A stretch of DNA of 64,000 bases from Synechococcus sp. JA-3-3Ab (GTDB lineage: Bacteria; Cyanobacteriota; Cyanobacteriia; Thermostichales; Thermostichaceae), in contig NC_007775.1 in NCBI RefSeq assembly GCF_000013205.1, forward strand, positions 1,794,501-1,858,500. Direction: 5' to 3'. The notes beneath the pieces were generated by a model. The model made no database searches. It worked only from the letters and a program-made list of their open reading frames with translations, and had not been told where the DNA came from. Each line of letters begins with the position of its first letter. The stretch's first letter is position 1. Shown one piece after another: positions 40,505 through 49,982 of the stretch. Both the position numbers and the translations under genes were made by a program.

Positions 40505-40798
40505 ATGTCCCCCCTTGTTTCTCCCCCACCGAAAACGGCTGAAGTGCTGCAGGTGCCCCGTTGCGATCGCTGGCGGATTCTCTACCGTCTGCAGGAGCTG
40601 GATTTGACCTGTGGCTGTACCCCGACCGGCCAACTGTGGGTGATGATTCGCACCCCCACCGAAGCCCTCCTCGTCCACAGTGTGCTCCGCCTTTTCGCCC
40701 TTGACCGCTCTGGCTGGCTGAATTGGTTGGATCGCTGCTGGTCTCTCCAAACCTGGGATCCCCCTGAGAGATCTGCAGGAGGGGATGACCACCCCTGA
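40505..40798 (+). CDS. Asr1405/Asl0597 family protein
   Basis: A 97-residue protein matching the small cyanobacterial Asr1405/Asl0597 family: VPRCDRWRILYRLQELDLTC, a central strand region, then LNWLDRCW near the end. The family has no known function to me; several members sit near nif genes. It is the first gene of the right nif arm, 55 bases ahead of the Dps-like gene. Confidence 0.75.
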   Translation: MSPLVSPPPKTAEVLQVPRCDRWRILYRLQELDLTCGCTPTGQLWVMIRTPTEALLVHSVLRLFALDRSGWLNWLDRCWSLQTWDPPERSAGGDDHP

Positions 40799-40852
40799 AC
40801 CTCTGCCGTTTGCCTCCTTGCTTCTCCTGTTCACCTCGTTTTGGTAGCGCCA

Positions 40853-41398
40853 ATGAGCACTCCATCCCCCTCGACTCGCTCCTTCCAACAAGTCCGAGAC
40901 AACCCCGTTCACCTGGGACGGGAGATCACGGTTCCCATCTGCGAGGGCCTCAACCTAGTTTGGGCCAGTCTTCAGGGGCTGTATTTGCAGTATCTGAAGC
41001 ACCATCTGGTTGTGGAAGGAGCAGAGTTCTACTCAATTCACCAATTTTTCAACGAAAGTCTACAGGAAGTTCAGAACCACGCCCATGAGGTGGGGGAGCG
41101 CCTGAACGGCCTGGGTGGGATCCCGGCCTCCAGCTTTGCCAAGCTGGCGGAGCTGTGCTGCTTCAGCCCGGAAGGGGACGATGCATTGGCCGTGCGGCCC
41201 ATGCTGGAAGCGGATTTGCGGGCCGAGCAAAGCCTAATCGATCTGCTGCGTCGCCAGGCGGCTCTGGCGGAAAGTGTTGGGGATCGCGCCACCCGTCACC
41301 TCTACGAGCAGATTTTGCTGCGGACGGAAGAACGGGCCTTTCACCTGGCCCACTTTCTGGCTGCCGACAGCTTGGTTTTGGGCTTGTCCCCATCCTAG
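40853..41398 (+). CDS. Dps-like ferritin in the nif cluster
   Basis: A 181-residue helical protein of the Dps/ferritin-like family: ICEGLNLVWASLQGLYLQYLKHHLVVEG carries the first ferroxidase histidine region, and FFNESLQEVQNHAHEVGERLNGLGG the dimer-interface acidic residues. Dps proteins oxidise and store iron and remove hydrogen peroxide. Placement inside the nif unit suggests iron supply or oxidative protection for nitrogenase, which is inference. The ATG at 40853 is chosen over an upstream TTG. Confidence 0.82.
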   Translation: MSTPSPSTRSFQQVRDNPVHLGREITVPICEGLNLVWASLQGLYLQYLKHHLVVEGAEFYSIHQFFNESLQEVQNHAHEVGERLNGLGGIPASSFAKLAELCCFSPEGDDALAVRPMLEADLRAEQSLIDLLRRQAALAESVGDRATRHLYEQILLRTEERAFHLAHFLAADSLVLGLSPS

Positions 41399-41440
41399 CT
41401 TGCCCATCTACGCCCACCCCTCGTTTTGGGAGACTCTGCC

Positions 41441-41665
41441 ATGCTTACCCCCGATCGGGCGCCGCTGCTCCAGTTTTTGCAAGTCGAGCTTGGGATCCCG
41501 GAATCCGCCCTCACCTTCGCCCTGAAACGGCATGGGTGTGAACAGGGCCCCCTGCCGATGATCCTCTGGCATTACGGGCTGATTTCCTTGGAGCAACTGG
41601 AGCAGATTTTTGAATGGTGTGCTCCCCCTCCTCTTGTTACCAATTCTACCCATTCGGAGGTTTAA
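41441..41665 (+). CDS. DUF2949 protein
   Basis: A 74-residue protein of the DUF2949 family (LLQFLQVELGIPESALTFAL, then GPLPMILWHYGLISLEQLEQIFEW). The family is cyanobacterial, with no known activity. It lies between dps and the Mo-nitro_C gene, all on the same strand with short gaps, so it is probably part of the nif operon. ATG 41441 is used because the upstream five residues have no support. Confidence 0.75.
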   Translation: MLTPDRAPLLQFLQVELGIPESALTFALKRHGCEQGPLPMILWHYGLISLEQLEQIFEWCAPPPLVTNSTHSEV

Positions 41666-41668
41666 GCC

Positions 41669-42028
41669 ATGACTTATCCCTACCCTTCTCTTCCCTTTCC
41701 CAGAGTCGGCAACCCTTTGGGATGGCTCGGCCTGGTTTTGAACTCAATTTTCAGATCCGCCCTGAAGTGGCCGCGCCGCTGGCTCAACAGCATTGAAATT
41801 CGGGGATCCCGGCAGGCCCGTTGGATTTGTCGTTTGATCCCGGCTTCCTGTCCCTTTGAGCGGGATATCCGGCTGGGATCCCGCACCGTCCACATTCCGG
41901 CCCTCTGTCGCATCAACCCCCTCTACGAGGAGATCATTGCCCTGCGGCTACGGGCGGCGGCTTATCTGGCCGAAGCTGCGGCTCAACCCCAGCCCCCCTC
42001 TTCTCAGGAGATCCCATCATGCCCTTGA
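41669..42028 (+). CDS. Mo-dependent nitrogenase C-terminal domain protein
   Basis: A 119-residue protein of the small cyanobacterial family called Mo-dependent nitrogenase C-terminus. The cysteine-bearing core [20 protein letters not shown] and the following [21 protein letters not shown] are characteristic. The function is unknown; its presence next to nifE supports a nitrogenase link. It overlaps the nifE start by 10 bases. Confidence 0.78.
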   Translation: MTYPYPSLPFPRVGNPLGWLGLVLNSIFRSALKWPRRWLNSIEIRGSRQARWICRLIPASCPFERDIRLGSRTVHIPALCRINPLYEEIIALRLRAAAYLAEAAAQPQPPSSQEIPSCP

Positions 42029-43425
42029 TCAGCCGGACTAAAGTGGCGGAGCTGCTCAACGAGACCGCCTGCGAGCACAACCACAAGAAAGACGGCAAAG
42101 GCAAAAACAAAGTCTGTGCCGAGCAAGCCAAGCCAGGAGGAGCGCAGGGAGGCTGTGCCTTTGACGGGGCTTCGATTGCCCTGGTGCCGATCGCCGATGC
42201 CGCCCATCTAGTACATGGGCCAATCGCCTGCAGCGGCAACTCTTGGGGGACGCGGGGCAGCCTCTCTTCTGGCCCCCAGCTTTATCGGGTGGGCTTCACC
42301 ACCGATCTGAGCGAGAACGAGATCATCTTCGGGGGGGAGGAAAAGCTGTTCCAGGCCATCCTTGACTTGCAGGCCAAATACCAGCCTGCCGCCATTTTTG
42401 TCTATCTCACTTGTGTAACTGCCCTCATTGGCGACGATGTGGAGGCCGTGTGTCAGCGGGCCAGCCGCCAGCTTGGGATCCCGGTCATTCCGGTGAATGC
42501 GCCCGGCTTTGTGGGCAGCAAAAACCTAGGCAACCGTCTGGCCGGAGAAGCCCTGCTGGACTATGTGATCGGCACCGCCTCCCCGGAGTACACCACTCCC
42601 CGCGACATTAACCTCATCGGCGAGTACAACATTGCCGGCGAGCTGTGGGATGTCTTGCCTCTGTTTGACGAGCTGGGGATCCGCATCTTGGCCAAGATCA
42701 CCGGCGATGGCCGCTACCGCGAGATCTGTACCGCCCACCGGGCCAAGCTGAACGTCCTCATCTGCGCCAAAGCCCTGCTCAATGTGGGCCGCAAGATGCA
42801 GGAGCGCTATGGGATCCCCTACATTGAGGCTTCCTTTTACGGGCTGCAGGAGATGAACCACTGCCTACGGGCCATTGCCCAAGGGCTGAAGGATCCCGAA
42901 CTGCAGGAGCGTACCGAGGCCCTCATCGAGCGGGAAACTCGCGCCACCGAGGCGGCTTTGGCCCCCTACCGGCAGCGGCTGGCGGGCAAACGAGTTGTCC
43001 TTTATACCGGCGGGGTGAAAAGTTGGTCGATCATCTCCGCCGCTCGAGATCTGGGGATGCAGGTAACGGCCACCAGCACCCGCAAAAGCACCGAAGAAGA
43101 CAAAGCCCGCATCCGCGAGCTGCTTGGCCAGGATGGCATTCTCTTGGACAAGGGCAGCCCGCAAGAGCTGCTCAAGGTGGTGGAGCGCACGAAAGCGGAC
43201 TTGCTCATCGCCGGCGGACGCAACCAGTACACCGCCCTCAAGGCCCGCATCCCCTTTCTGGACATCAACCAGGAGCGGCACCATGCCTATGCCGGCTATC
43301 GCGGCCTGGTGAACTTGGCGCGGGAGATCGATGCCGCCCTCCACAGTCCCATTTGGGAGCAGTTGCGACGGCCTGCCCCCTGGGAGACCTCAGCAGCAAA
43401 GGAGGTGGGAGGATGGCCCAGTTGA
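42019..43425 (+). CDS. nifE: FeMo-cofactor scaffold NifE
   Basis: A 468-residue scaffold that, with NifN, matures NifB-co to FeMo-co. It resembles Nif[21 protein letters not shown] and [20 protein letters not shown] carry cluster cysteines. An early [19 protein letters not shown] block is typical of NifE. The start overlaps the preceding gene and the end overlaps nifN by 13 bases, implying translational coupling. Confidence 0.96.
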   Translation: MPLISRTKVAELLNETACEHNHKKDGKGKNKVCAEQAKPGGAQGGCAFDGASIALVPIADAAHLVHGPIACSGNSWGTRGSLSSGPQLYRVGFTTDLSENEIIFGGEEKLFQAILDLQAKYQPAAIFVYLTCVTALIGDDVEAVCQRASRQLGIPVIPVNAPGFVGSKNLGNRLAGEALLDYVIGTASPEYTTPRDINLIGEYNIAGELWDVLPLFDELGIRILAKITGDGRYREICTAHRAKLNVLICAKALLNVGRKMQERYGIPYIEASFYGLQEMNHCLRAIAQGLKDPELQERTEALIERETRATEAALAPYRQRLAGKRVVLYTGGVKSWSIISAARDLGMQVTATSTRKSTEEDKARIRELLGQDGILLDKGSPQELLKVVERTKADLLIAGGRNQYTALKARIPFLDINQERHHAYAGYRGLVNLAREIDAALHSPIWEQLRRPAPWETSAAKEVGGWPS

Positions 43426-44750
43426 TTCAAGAACGCAAGCCCCTCAGCGTCAACCCCCTCAAACTCAGCGCTCCGCTGGGAGCGGCCCTGGCCTTTCTGG
43501 GGATCAAGGGCTGTCTGCCGCTCTTCCACGGTTCCCAAGGCTGTACGGCCTTTGCCAAAGCGCTGCTGGTACGTCATTTCCGCGAGGCCATTCCCATGTC
43601 CACCACTGCCATGTCCGAAGTGGACACCATCTTGGGAGGCGAGGAGAATGTCGAAGCTGCCATCCTCACCTTGGTGGAGAAGGCCCAGCCGGAGCTGATT
43701 GGTCTTCTGACCACCGGCCTCACGGAAACCCGCGGGGACGATATGCCGCGCATCCTGCGGGAGCTGCGCCGACGCCAGCCGCAATTGCAGGATCTGCCCA
43801 TCGTCTTGGCCTCCACGCCTGACTTTAAGGGATCCCTGCAAGACGGCTATGCCATCGCCGTCAACAGCTTGGTCAGCACCCTGCCGGAATCGCCGTCGGG
43901 ATCCGTCCGCCCTGCCCAGGTAACGGTGCTGTGCGGGCCTGCCCTCACCCCTGCCGACGCCCAGGAGATCAAAGAAATGGCAGAGGCTTTTGGCCTAGAG
44001 CCGATCCTGGTGCCGGATCCCGCGGGTTCCCTGGACGGACACTTGGGCACCGGCTTTAGGGCGACCCCAGACGGCGGCACCACCCTTGAGCAATTGCGCC
44101 AGCTCGGGCGTTCCGGCCTCACCATAGCTGTCGGCGAGAGCATGCGCCCTGCCGCTCAGATCCTGGCCCAGCGCTTTGGCACCCCCTATCGGGTTTTCCC
44201 CCACCTGACCGGTCTCAAGGCTGTGGATCCCTTTTTGGCAACCTTGGCCGATCACAGCCAGCAGCCGGTGCCCTCTCGCTACCGCCGCCAGCGCAGCCAG
44301 GTTCAAGATGCCCTCCTGGATTGCCACTTTTTCTTCGGCAACCAGCGGATTGCCTTGGCCCTAGAAGCCGATCTGCTCTGGGGGTGGGTGGACTGGCTGC
44401 TGGATATGGGCTGTCAGATCCAGGCGGCCATCAGTCCCACACCGGATCCCCACTTGACCACCCTTCCCATTGAGGCAGTGCGGGTGGGAGATCTGGGGGA
44501 TCTGGAGGAGCTGGCACCCGGGGCCGACCTGCTGGTGGGCAACTCCCACGTGGCGCGCCTGGGCAAGCGGCTGGGGATCCCAGTGCATCGAATGGGGATC
44601 CCTATCTTCGACCGGCTGGGGGCCAACCACATCTGTCAGGTGGGCTATCGCGGCACCCTATCCCAACTGTTTGCCGTCGGCAACCTGCTGATGGAGCAGG
44701 AGGAAGCCCGTCACCCCAGCCCACCCCAGGTTTCTGGGCATGGATTCTAA
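43413..44750 (+). CDS. nifN: FeMo-cofactor scaffold NifN
   Basis: A 445-residue partner of NifE, resembling Nif[51 protein letters not shown], and a C-terminal [18 protein letters not shown]. The ATG at 43413 follows GGAGG with good spacing and lies inside the end of nifE. A long in-frame extension upstream is the nifE shadow and is not used. nifX follows 74 bases later. Confidence 0.96.
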   Translation: MAQLIQERKPLSVNPLKLSAPLGAALAFLGIKGCLPLFHGSQGCTAFAKALLVRHFREAIPMSTTAMSEVDTILGGEENVEAAILTLVEKAQPELIGLLTTGLTETRGDDMPRILRELRRRQPQLQDLPIVLASTPDFKGSLQDGYAIAVNSLVSTLPESPSGSVRPAQVTVLCGPALTPADAQEIKEMAEAFGLEPILVPDPAGSLDGHLGTGFRATPDGGTTLEQLRQLGRSGLTIAVGESMRPAAQILAQRFGTPYRVFPHLTGLKAVDPFLATLADHSQQPVPSRYRRQRSQVQDALLDCHFFFGNQRIALALEADLLWGWVDWLLDMGCQIQAAISPTPDPHLTTLPIEAVRVGDLGDLEELAPGADLLVGNSHVARLGKRLGIPVHRMGIPIFDRLGANHICQVGYRGTLSQLFAVGNLLMEQEEARHPSPPQVSGHGF

Positions 44751-44824
44751 GGGATCCAGAGCTTCGAGCTAGATCCCCCTAGCTCCCCTAAACCCTCAAG
44801 TTCACGGTTCTAAGGAGAACGCCT

Positions 44825-45244
44825 ATGCAAGTGGCCTTTACAACCCGCGACGGCAAGCACGTCAATGCCCACTTTGGCTGGGCCAACCAGATCGACCTCT
44901 ACGAAGTCACCCCCGAAGGCTACCGATTTTGTAAGACCCTCACCTTTGGGGGCAACTTGGAGGCAGATGGCAACGAGGACAAGCTGGTGCCCAAGCTGCA
45001 GGCTTTGGCCGATGTCACCCTCATCTACGTGGCTGCCATTGGCAGCAGTGCCGCCGCCCGCCTGATCAACCGCCGCATCACCCCCATCAAAGTGCAGTCG
45101 GAAGAAGAATCCATCGAGAGCTTGTTGCAGCGCCTGGTATCCACCCTGCACAACCCTCCCCCCTGGCTGCGCAAAGTGCTCTTGGCCGAGCGCGCCCGCA
45201 AAGCCGAAGCCCCAAATCCCTCTACTTCCCCTGCGGAGGTTTAG
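44825..45244 (+). CDS. nifX: NifX cofactor carrier
   Basis: A 139-residue protein of the NifX/NafY family that binds FeMo-co precursors. It starts MQVAFTTRDGKHVNAHFGWA, resembling the C-terminal domain of NifB, and ends in a charged tail. AAGGAGAA lies well placed before the ATG. The DUF269 gene begins two bases after the stop, and these two proteins usually occur together. Confidence 0.93.
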   Translation: MQVAFTTRDGKHVNAHFGWANQIDLYEVTPEGYRFCKTLTFGGNLEADGNEDKLVPKLQALADVTLIYVAAIGSSAAARLINRRITPIKVQSEEESIESLLQRLVSTLHNPPPWLRKVLLAERARKAEAPNPSTSPAEV

Positions 45245-45246
45245 CC

Positions 45247-45702
45247 ATGACGGTTACCCCTCTTTCCCCCTCGACCAGCCCCATCCTGCAGGAGATCGTC
45301 CGCCAGCTGCGGGCGGCGGATCCCTACGGCACCTACCGCGCCTGGAGTGATGAGTTGCTGCTCAAGCCCTTTGTCGTCACCAAAGCCCAAAAACGCCAGA
45401 TATCCCTCGAAGGGGAGGTGGATCCCGGGGTGCGGAGCCGCATTCTCATCTACTACCGCGCCATTGCCGCCCTGATTGAAAAGGAAACGGGCCTCCTAGC
45501 TCAGGTGGTGCTGGATCTCAACAGCGAAGGCTTTGGTTGGGTGCTGGTCTTCTCAGGGCGGTTGTTGTTGGTGGTCAACACCCTGCGAGACGCCCATCGC
45601 TTCGGTTTCGAGTCTCTCGAACAGCTCACTGAAAAAGCTACTGCCCTTATCGACAAAGGGATCCAACTGGCCCGAACCTACCCTGAGGTGGGCCGACTGT
45701 AG
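45247..45702 (+). CDS. NifX-associated DUF269 protein
   Basis: A 151-residue protein of the NifX-associated nitrogen fixation family (DUF269). Conserved blocks are LRAADPYGTYRAWSDELLLKPFVVTK, a GEVDPGVRSRILIYYRAIAALIEKETG helix, and WVLVFSGRLLLVVNTLRDAHRFGF. The biochemical role is unknown. It starts two bases after nifX. Confidence 0.9.
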   Translation: MTVTPLSPSTSPILQEIVRQLRAADPYGTYRAWSDELLLKPFVVTKAQKRQISLEGEVDPGVRSRILIYYRAIAALIEKETGLLAQVVLDLNSEGFGWVLVFSGRLLLVVNTLRDAHRFGFESLEQLTEKATALIDKGIQLARTYPEVGRL

Positions 45703-45768
45703 CCGCTTGTCTCCGTCCCGGCAGCCATTTTTTCTTCTTTTTCTTCAGCAATTAGGAGTGCCTTGCCC

Positions 45769-46032
45769 ATGTTGAATGAGAGTGACGTTGAGAATGTTGT
45801 GAACGGCCTGGATTTCGAGCCCTTTGAACACCTGTCTGCCGACCAGCTCCGCAGCGAGATCAAGCGCCTAAACAGCAAAGCAGGCCAACTGAAAATGGAT
45901 CTGCACGATCTGGCCGAGGGGCTACCCGACGGGTTCGAGCGACTCCCCGACTTGGCAGCCCGCACCTATGCCCTGTTTGCCCGGCTGCACACCCTCAGAC
46001 AACGCTTGAAAACCCTGGAGACCTGCCGATGA
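45769..46032 (+). CDS. CCE_0567-like nif-associated metalloprotein (DUF683)
   Basis: An 87-residue, two-helix protein similar to the CCE_0567/DUF683 family: [32 protein letters not shown], then a second helix ending [13 protein letters not shown] Cyanothece member was shown to bind metal. The ATG at 45769 is ten bases after AGGAG; an in-frame TTG at 45763 is less likely. It overlaps nifW by four bases (ATGA). Confidence 0.83.
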
Positions 46033-46394
46033 GTTGGAACCACAACCGCCGTTGGAAAGACTTCCAAGCCCTAGTCAATGCCGAGGATTATTTCGCTTTT
46101 TTCGAGCTCCCCTACGATCCGCGGGTGGTCAACGTGAATCGCCTGCATATCTTACGCAAATTCGCTCAGTATCTGGCTCCTCTGGAGCACTTCCAGGGCA
46201 GCGAAGAAGAGCGATTGGAGCAAGCTCGGCAAGCGCTGGAAAAAGCGTATCAAACCTTTCTCACTTCTACCCCGCAGCAGGAGAAGCTATTCCGAGTCTT
46301 TCAAGACTACGGTTGTCCGGATCCCGTTGGCGGCTGTGCCGGCTGCAGCTCTTTGGGAGAGCGGGGCGAATGCAGCCCTGGGATCCCTGCCTAA
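46029..46394 (+). CDS. nifW: NifW
   Basis: A 121-residue nitrogenase stabilising/protective protein: [37 protein letters not shown] is the family opening. NifW is thought to aid MoFe protein maturation or protect it from oxygen. The C-terminus has CGCAGCSS-like cysteines ([18 protein letters not shown]) that are not usual for NifW as I know it. It is coupled to the preceding gene. Unlike many cyanobacteria, fdxH follows directly without hesA and hesB. Confidence 0.93.
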
Positions 46395-46436
46395 GCTCCC
46401 TTGTTTACCCCTCGTCAACTCTCTGGAGATCTCATC

Positions 46437-46736
46437 ATGGCTACCTACACAGTTCACTTGGTTAACCCAAAACGACGGCTCGACACCTATATCTCAGTAG
46501 ATGAAGATTCAACCATCCTAGAAGCGGCTGAGGATCAAGATGTGGACTTGCCCTCTTCCTGCCGCTCCGGTAGTTGTTCCTCTTGCGTGGCCAAAGTGGT
46601 AGAAGGAGAAGTCGATCAATCGGAGCAAACCTTTCTGGATGAGGAGCAAATAGCCAAAGGATTTGTGCTGCTCTGCGTGGCCAGACCTCGCTCCAATTGT
46701 ACGATTCGCACTCACCAGGAAGCTTACTTGGTTTGA
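46437..46736 (+). CDS. fdxH: FdxH-type [2Fe-2S] ferredoxin
   Basis: A 99-residue plant-type ferredoxin resembling heterocyst ferredoxin FdxH, the donor to nitrogenase reductase. Cluster ligands are Cys42, Cys47, Cys50 ([11 protein letters not shown]) and Cys80 (FVLLCVARP). The nif-type trait is the strand after the loop ([21 protein letters not shown]) and its position in the nif operon. The ATG at 46437 has TGGAG at suitable distance. Confidence 0.93.
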   Translation: MATYTVHLVNPKRRLDTYISVDEDSTILEAAEDQDVDLPSSCRSGSCSSCVAKVVEGEVDQSEQTFLDEEQIAKGFVLLCVARPRSNCTIRTHQEAYLV

Positions 46737-46815
46737 TAGATCGCTGCTTCCAAGCTGCTCGCAAATGGACTCGGGCAAGGCTCAAATGGCCTCTTCTAAG
46801 ATTAGGGATCCCTGT

Positions 46816-47142
46816 ATGTTGGCACCGCCCACCGTCCCTAAGATCTCAATAACCATATCTCCTCTCCAACTCATGAAGGTTGGAGAAGAAGGTCGCATCT
46901 ACCAACTGCGCGGATCCGAAGCTGCTTGCGCCCAATTGCAGCAAATGGGTCTCACTGTGAGCACCTATCTCCAGGTTATCCAACGTCACCCTGAGTGGAT
47001 CCTACTCCTACCCAGTGGCCAACTTTCCCTTCCTGCTCATTTAGCTAAACCCATCTGGGTTTACATGGATCCCCGTTGCACCCTAGCGCCTCCCCAAGAA
47101 CCGAATAAGAAAACAATCTTAAATTTGCCAAGAGCCTTCTAA
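46816..47142 (+). CDS. FeoA-domain protein
   Basis: A 108-residue protein with an SH3-like FeoA domain: LMKVGEEGRIYQLRG, then AACAQLQQMGLTVSTYLQVIQ. FeoA assists ferrous iron uptake by FeoB, but no feoB is nearby. An iron-related role for nitrogenase is inference from context. Several in-frame starts exist (46765, 46816); the later ATG leaves the usual short lead before the FeoA domain. The tail after residue 80 is low in homology. Confidence 0.72.
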   Translation: MLAPPTVPKISITISPLQLMKVGEEGRIYQLRGSEAACAQLQQMGLTVSTYLQVIQRHPEWILLLPSGQLSLPAHLAKPIWVYMDPRCTLAPPQEPNKKTILNLPRAF

Positions 47143-47236
47143 AATGTAGTCTATTTACCCAATTTTTAACTTGCAATGAGAGACACTCAAGGTAAGCACA
47201 TCTCTTCATAATCTATCTTGATTTGGGAGCAAAGCT

Positions 47237-47494
47237 ATGAACACCTGTTTGCTACACCTGGGCTCCATCCTTAAAGCTGCTGAAGAGCTTAGCCTTGTGG
47301 AAAAGCCATTTCCCAAGTTGCAACACATTCAACTCTGCACAGGGCTCAGCCCAGAAGAAATCGTGCGGGCGCTGGAGCTAGAACCCAATCCCTTGGGTTG
47401 GCATCTGGAGCCAAGCCACAACCTTGCCGATGAATCGGCGTATTGGGTGGGCGGACGACCTTGTGTCGGCTTGGTTATTGAGCGTTTCGCCTGA
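47237..47494 (+). CDS. Small hypothetical protein near cnfR
   Basis: An 85-residue protein I do not recognise. It starts MNTCLLHLGSILKAAEEL, contains a helix-turn-like segment IQLCTGLSPEEIVRALELEP and ends in a beta-like tail WVGGRPCVGLVIERFA. GGGAGC lies before the ATG. It sits between the FeoA gene and cnfR on the same strand, so it may be co-regulated with nif. DNA here is less GC-rich than the rest of the cluster. Confidence 0.6.
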   Translation: MNTCLLHLGSILKAAEELSLVEKPFPKLQHIQLCTGLSPEEIVRALELEPNPLGWHLEPSHNLADESAYWVGGRPCVGLVIERFA

Positions 47495-47836
47495 CACTTG
47501 TTGCAGTTCGGATCCCCAAAAGGCTCTCAAGGGGGAGGAATAGCCTGCAAAGCCATCTCAAAAGTTCACTGTAAACATTAGAAGTTAAGAGAAAACAAAG
47601 CTTTCCAGAAGGTTCACCCTAGACCAAATCTCCCTGGCCTGCCGGGGATCTTTTGAGGTATCGTTCAATCCAGTTCACGAATTGAGCTTAGGAAACAGAC
47701 CTTAAACTAAGGTCTCTCGCCGGGCTGCCACGGCTTTGCGAGGAAGGTCTCCATGGCCGGGTTTAGGGTTTTGCAGATGCGATAGCAGGCGTGAACAAAG
47801 GAGAGCTACAGGGAAACGCTATGGAGTTCGAGGGCT
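47495..47836. other. Spacer before cnfR
   Basis: A 342-base gap with no credible gene. It should hold the cnfR promoter. I found no exact NtcA box and no strong hairpin. Confidence 0.5.
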
Positions 47837-49489
47837 ATGGCTTATCAAATCTCAGGGAATTGTATCGGTTGCAACGCTTGCGTAGATAGCTGTCCTACAA
47901 AAGCTATTGTTGTCCAGGATGGGGAATACTGGATTAATCCTCTGTTGTGCAATGACTGCGAAGGTTTCTTCCCAGAACCTCAGTGCGTTAGCCTGTGTCC
48001 CGGTTCTGCCCCGCAGCCTTATGAAGCCATGAAGGGGCGCAACCGCACGGTCACGGCCCGCATTCGCAGCAGCCCACCTCTATTTTTGAACGGCCATAGC
48101 CAGGCTTTTGCTTCGTCAATTGTGGTCTGGGAAGCTTGCAATTTCCTATCTCAATTTCAATCTCTCAATCTGCAAAAGCAGGGAGATAACCAGGTTTGCT
48201 ATCAGAAATCTGTTGGCCACAACCAGGGATCTCTGACCCTAACTCTATGTTTGGACGGGATCCCACAAAGTGCTCCGATCGATGTGCGAACTGCCTGTTT
48301 GCATCTTATTTTTGCTGCCTATGCTGCCGGGTTGAATAGCCCCTGGAAGGAATCCTTTGTTTTCACCGACTCACAATTGGAGTCCTATTTGGGCTGGGAT
48401 AAACGTAAAGATCTGAGCAAGATGACCCGTCTCCACCTGTTCATGACCTGGATAGAGCAGCTCTGTCGGATTCAAGTCTCCATCGATTGGCCGGATCAGG
48501 GGCGGGTGAAGGGGTTTTCGGTACCGGCTGGCCCTCTGTGGAGGCTGCTCAAGATGCATCGCCACTTTCAAAAAGATGAGCAGGGCTGCAACCATCTGGT
48601 GGGCCTGACTTGGGCGATTCAGCCCGGCGAATGGACACGGTACTTTCTCAATCGACAAGGGTGCCGCCAGGGGCAAGCCTTTTATCAGTACAGCAGCCTG
48701 CCCCTATCCCTGCTGCAGGCCGTGATGAGCCATTGGCAACACCATGAAGGAGCCATGCGCCTGCTGCTGTGGCTGTTGTTCAAAGTGAGGATGGGGCGGC
48801 AACAGCGTCTGACGGTGCCCACCCTGATGCGAGTGGCCTACGGGGAAGAGCGACTGCAGGAAGCTTATCTCAATCTCCAAGAACGCAAACGGCTGGTGCG
48901 CACCTTTGAAAGCGATCTGGAGGTTCTCAACCACTACGGCCTCAAGCCGGAGTTCGATCCCCTCACCTATCCTTCTTCCATTCAACCCCTGTGGGCTCGC
49001 CTGGAAGCTGTGCCCGAGGATGCGGACGAGGCATTGAACTTTTGGATTGAAGATGCCAACAACGGTGGCTTGCTGACGGCTGCCGGGCCGCGGGGCAAGT
49101 GGGGACTCTTGATGCAGGCTCGCATTCAACGATTTCATCTGCCCTCCGACTGGCATCGTCAAGCAGTTCAAGAAGCCAGATCCCCGACCCGAGAATCGGG
49201 ATCCCGGCAGCGGCGTAGGGCAAAGTCTGCGCCTGCTGCAACAGCCTCTGATCTCCCTTGCCATCCCGAAGACCCAAAAGATTTTTCCTCAGGCAAGGCT
49301 TTGCGTGGGGCAGATATCTCAGCGGCACGCCAGCAAAAGGGAATTAGCCAGCGGGAATTGGCCCAGAGGCTGGGGCGCAGCCAGAGCTGGGTGCGGGATG
49401 TAGAGAATGGGCGGCTTCAGATCAGCCTAAACGATCGCCAGCGCCTTATCAAAGCCCTGTATTTGGATCCCAGGCAACAGCAAGTCTAG
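47837..49489 (+). CDS. cnfR: CnfR (PatB-like) nif transcriptional activator
   Basis: A 550-residue regulator combining a bacterial ferredoxin domain and a helix-turn-helix. Cys9, Cys12, Cys15, Cys19 and Cys38, Cys41, Cys50, Cys54 form two probable [4Fe-4S] sites that could sense oxygen. The C-terminal 60 residues are an XRE-type helix-turn-helix (ISAARQQKGISQRELAQRLG, then SQSWVRDVENG). In Leptolyngbya the orthologue activates nif genes under low oxygen. A linker at about 450-485 is rich in Ser, Arg and Pro. It closes the right nif arm. Confidence 0.92.
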   Translation: MAYQISGNCIGCNACVDSCPTKAIVVQDGEYWINPLLCNDCEGFFPEPQCVSLCPGSAPQPYEAMKGRNRTVTARIRSSPPLFLNGHSQAFASSIVVWEACNFLSQFQSLNLQKQGDNQVCYQKSVGHNQGSLTLTLCLDGIPQSAPIDVRTACLHLIFAAYAAGLNSPWKESFVFTDSQLESYLGWDKRKDLSKMTRLHLFMTWIEQLCRIQVSIDWPDQGRVKGFSVPAGPLWRLLKMHRHFQKDEQGCNHLVGLTWAIQPGEWTRYFLNRQGCRQGQAFYQYSSLPLSLLQAVMSHWQHHEGAMRLLLWLLFKVRMGRQQRLTVPTLMRVAYGEERLQEAYLNLQERKRLVRTFESDLEVLNHYGLKPEFDPLTYPSSIQPLWARLEAVPEDADEALNFWIEDANNGGLLTAAGPRGKWGLLMQARIQRFHLPSDWHRQAVQEARSPTRESGSRQRRRAKSAPAATASDLPCHPEDPKDFSSGKALRGADISAARQQKGISQRELAQRLGRSQSWVRDVENGRLQISLNDRQRLIKALYLDPRQQQV

Positions 49490-49517
49490 GCCAGTCACTC
49501 AATTTGCTAATCCACCA

Positions 49518-49727
49518 CTAATCCACGGCGATGACCACATCTGAGGCTTTAATGGCAGCATACGCTTCTTTTCCAACTGCTATACCCAACCGTTCGGCAG
49601 AGTGCTTAGAAATAATGGCTGTTATTTCTATGCCTGGTGCAACTTCCAGAACAATTTCGGCATTGACCATGCCCACCTGGAAGCTTTTTACAGTTCCTTT
49701 AAAAAAGTTGCGAGTGCTGATTTGCAT
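49518..49727 (-). CDS. Mop/TOBE molybdate-binding protein
   Basis: A 69-residue molbindin: MQISTRNFFKGTVKSFQVG, VNAEIVLEVAPGIEITAIIS and a SAERLGIAVGKEAYAAIKASDVVI ending form one TOBE/Mop domain. Such proteins store or buffer molybdate in the cytoplasm. AAGGAGAA lies just before the ATG at 49727. It is divergent from modA, and a perfect palindrome lies in the shared spacer. Confidence 0.9.
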   Translation of the reverse strand: MQISTRNFFKGTVKSFQVGMVNAEIVLEVAPGIEITAIISKHSAERLGIAVGKEAYAAIKASDVVIAVD

Positions 49728-49880
49728 GACTTCTCCTTTGTTGAACACTTAAAGCAACAGGGGTGTTGACCGAACTGAACAAGAGAGGAGCTTGCCGGAT
49801 GGTCATTCAACACCGGTTTCAATACTATCAGATGCTTATCGTTGCCTCTGGGGAGGAAGGGCTGCCAATAGTCTAGATTA

Positions 49881-49897
49881 TGTATCTTAAAGATACA
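49881..49897. promoter_or_regulatory. Palindromic candidate operator of mop/modA
   Basis: TGTATCTT and AAGATACA flank a single A, a perfect 8-base inverted repeat in the divergent mop/modA spacer. Position and symmetry suggest a dimeric regulator, possibly molybdate-responsive. Confidence 0.6.
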
Positions 49898-49982
49898 AAC
49901 TGCAACCTCTAATGGTCAAAGTACCGAGCGATTGGTGGATTTTCCTGTTCTGAAAGTCGTCACGGGTCAAAGAAGAATGGCT

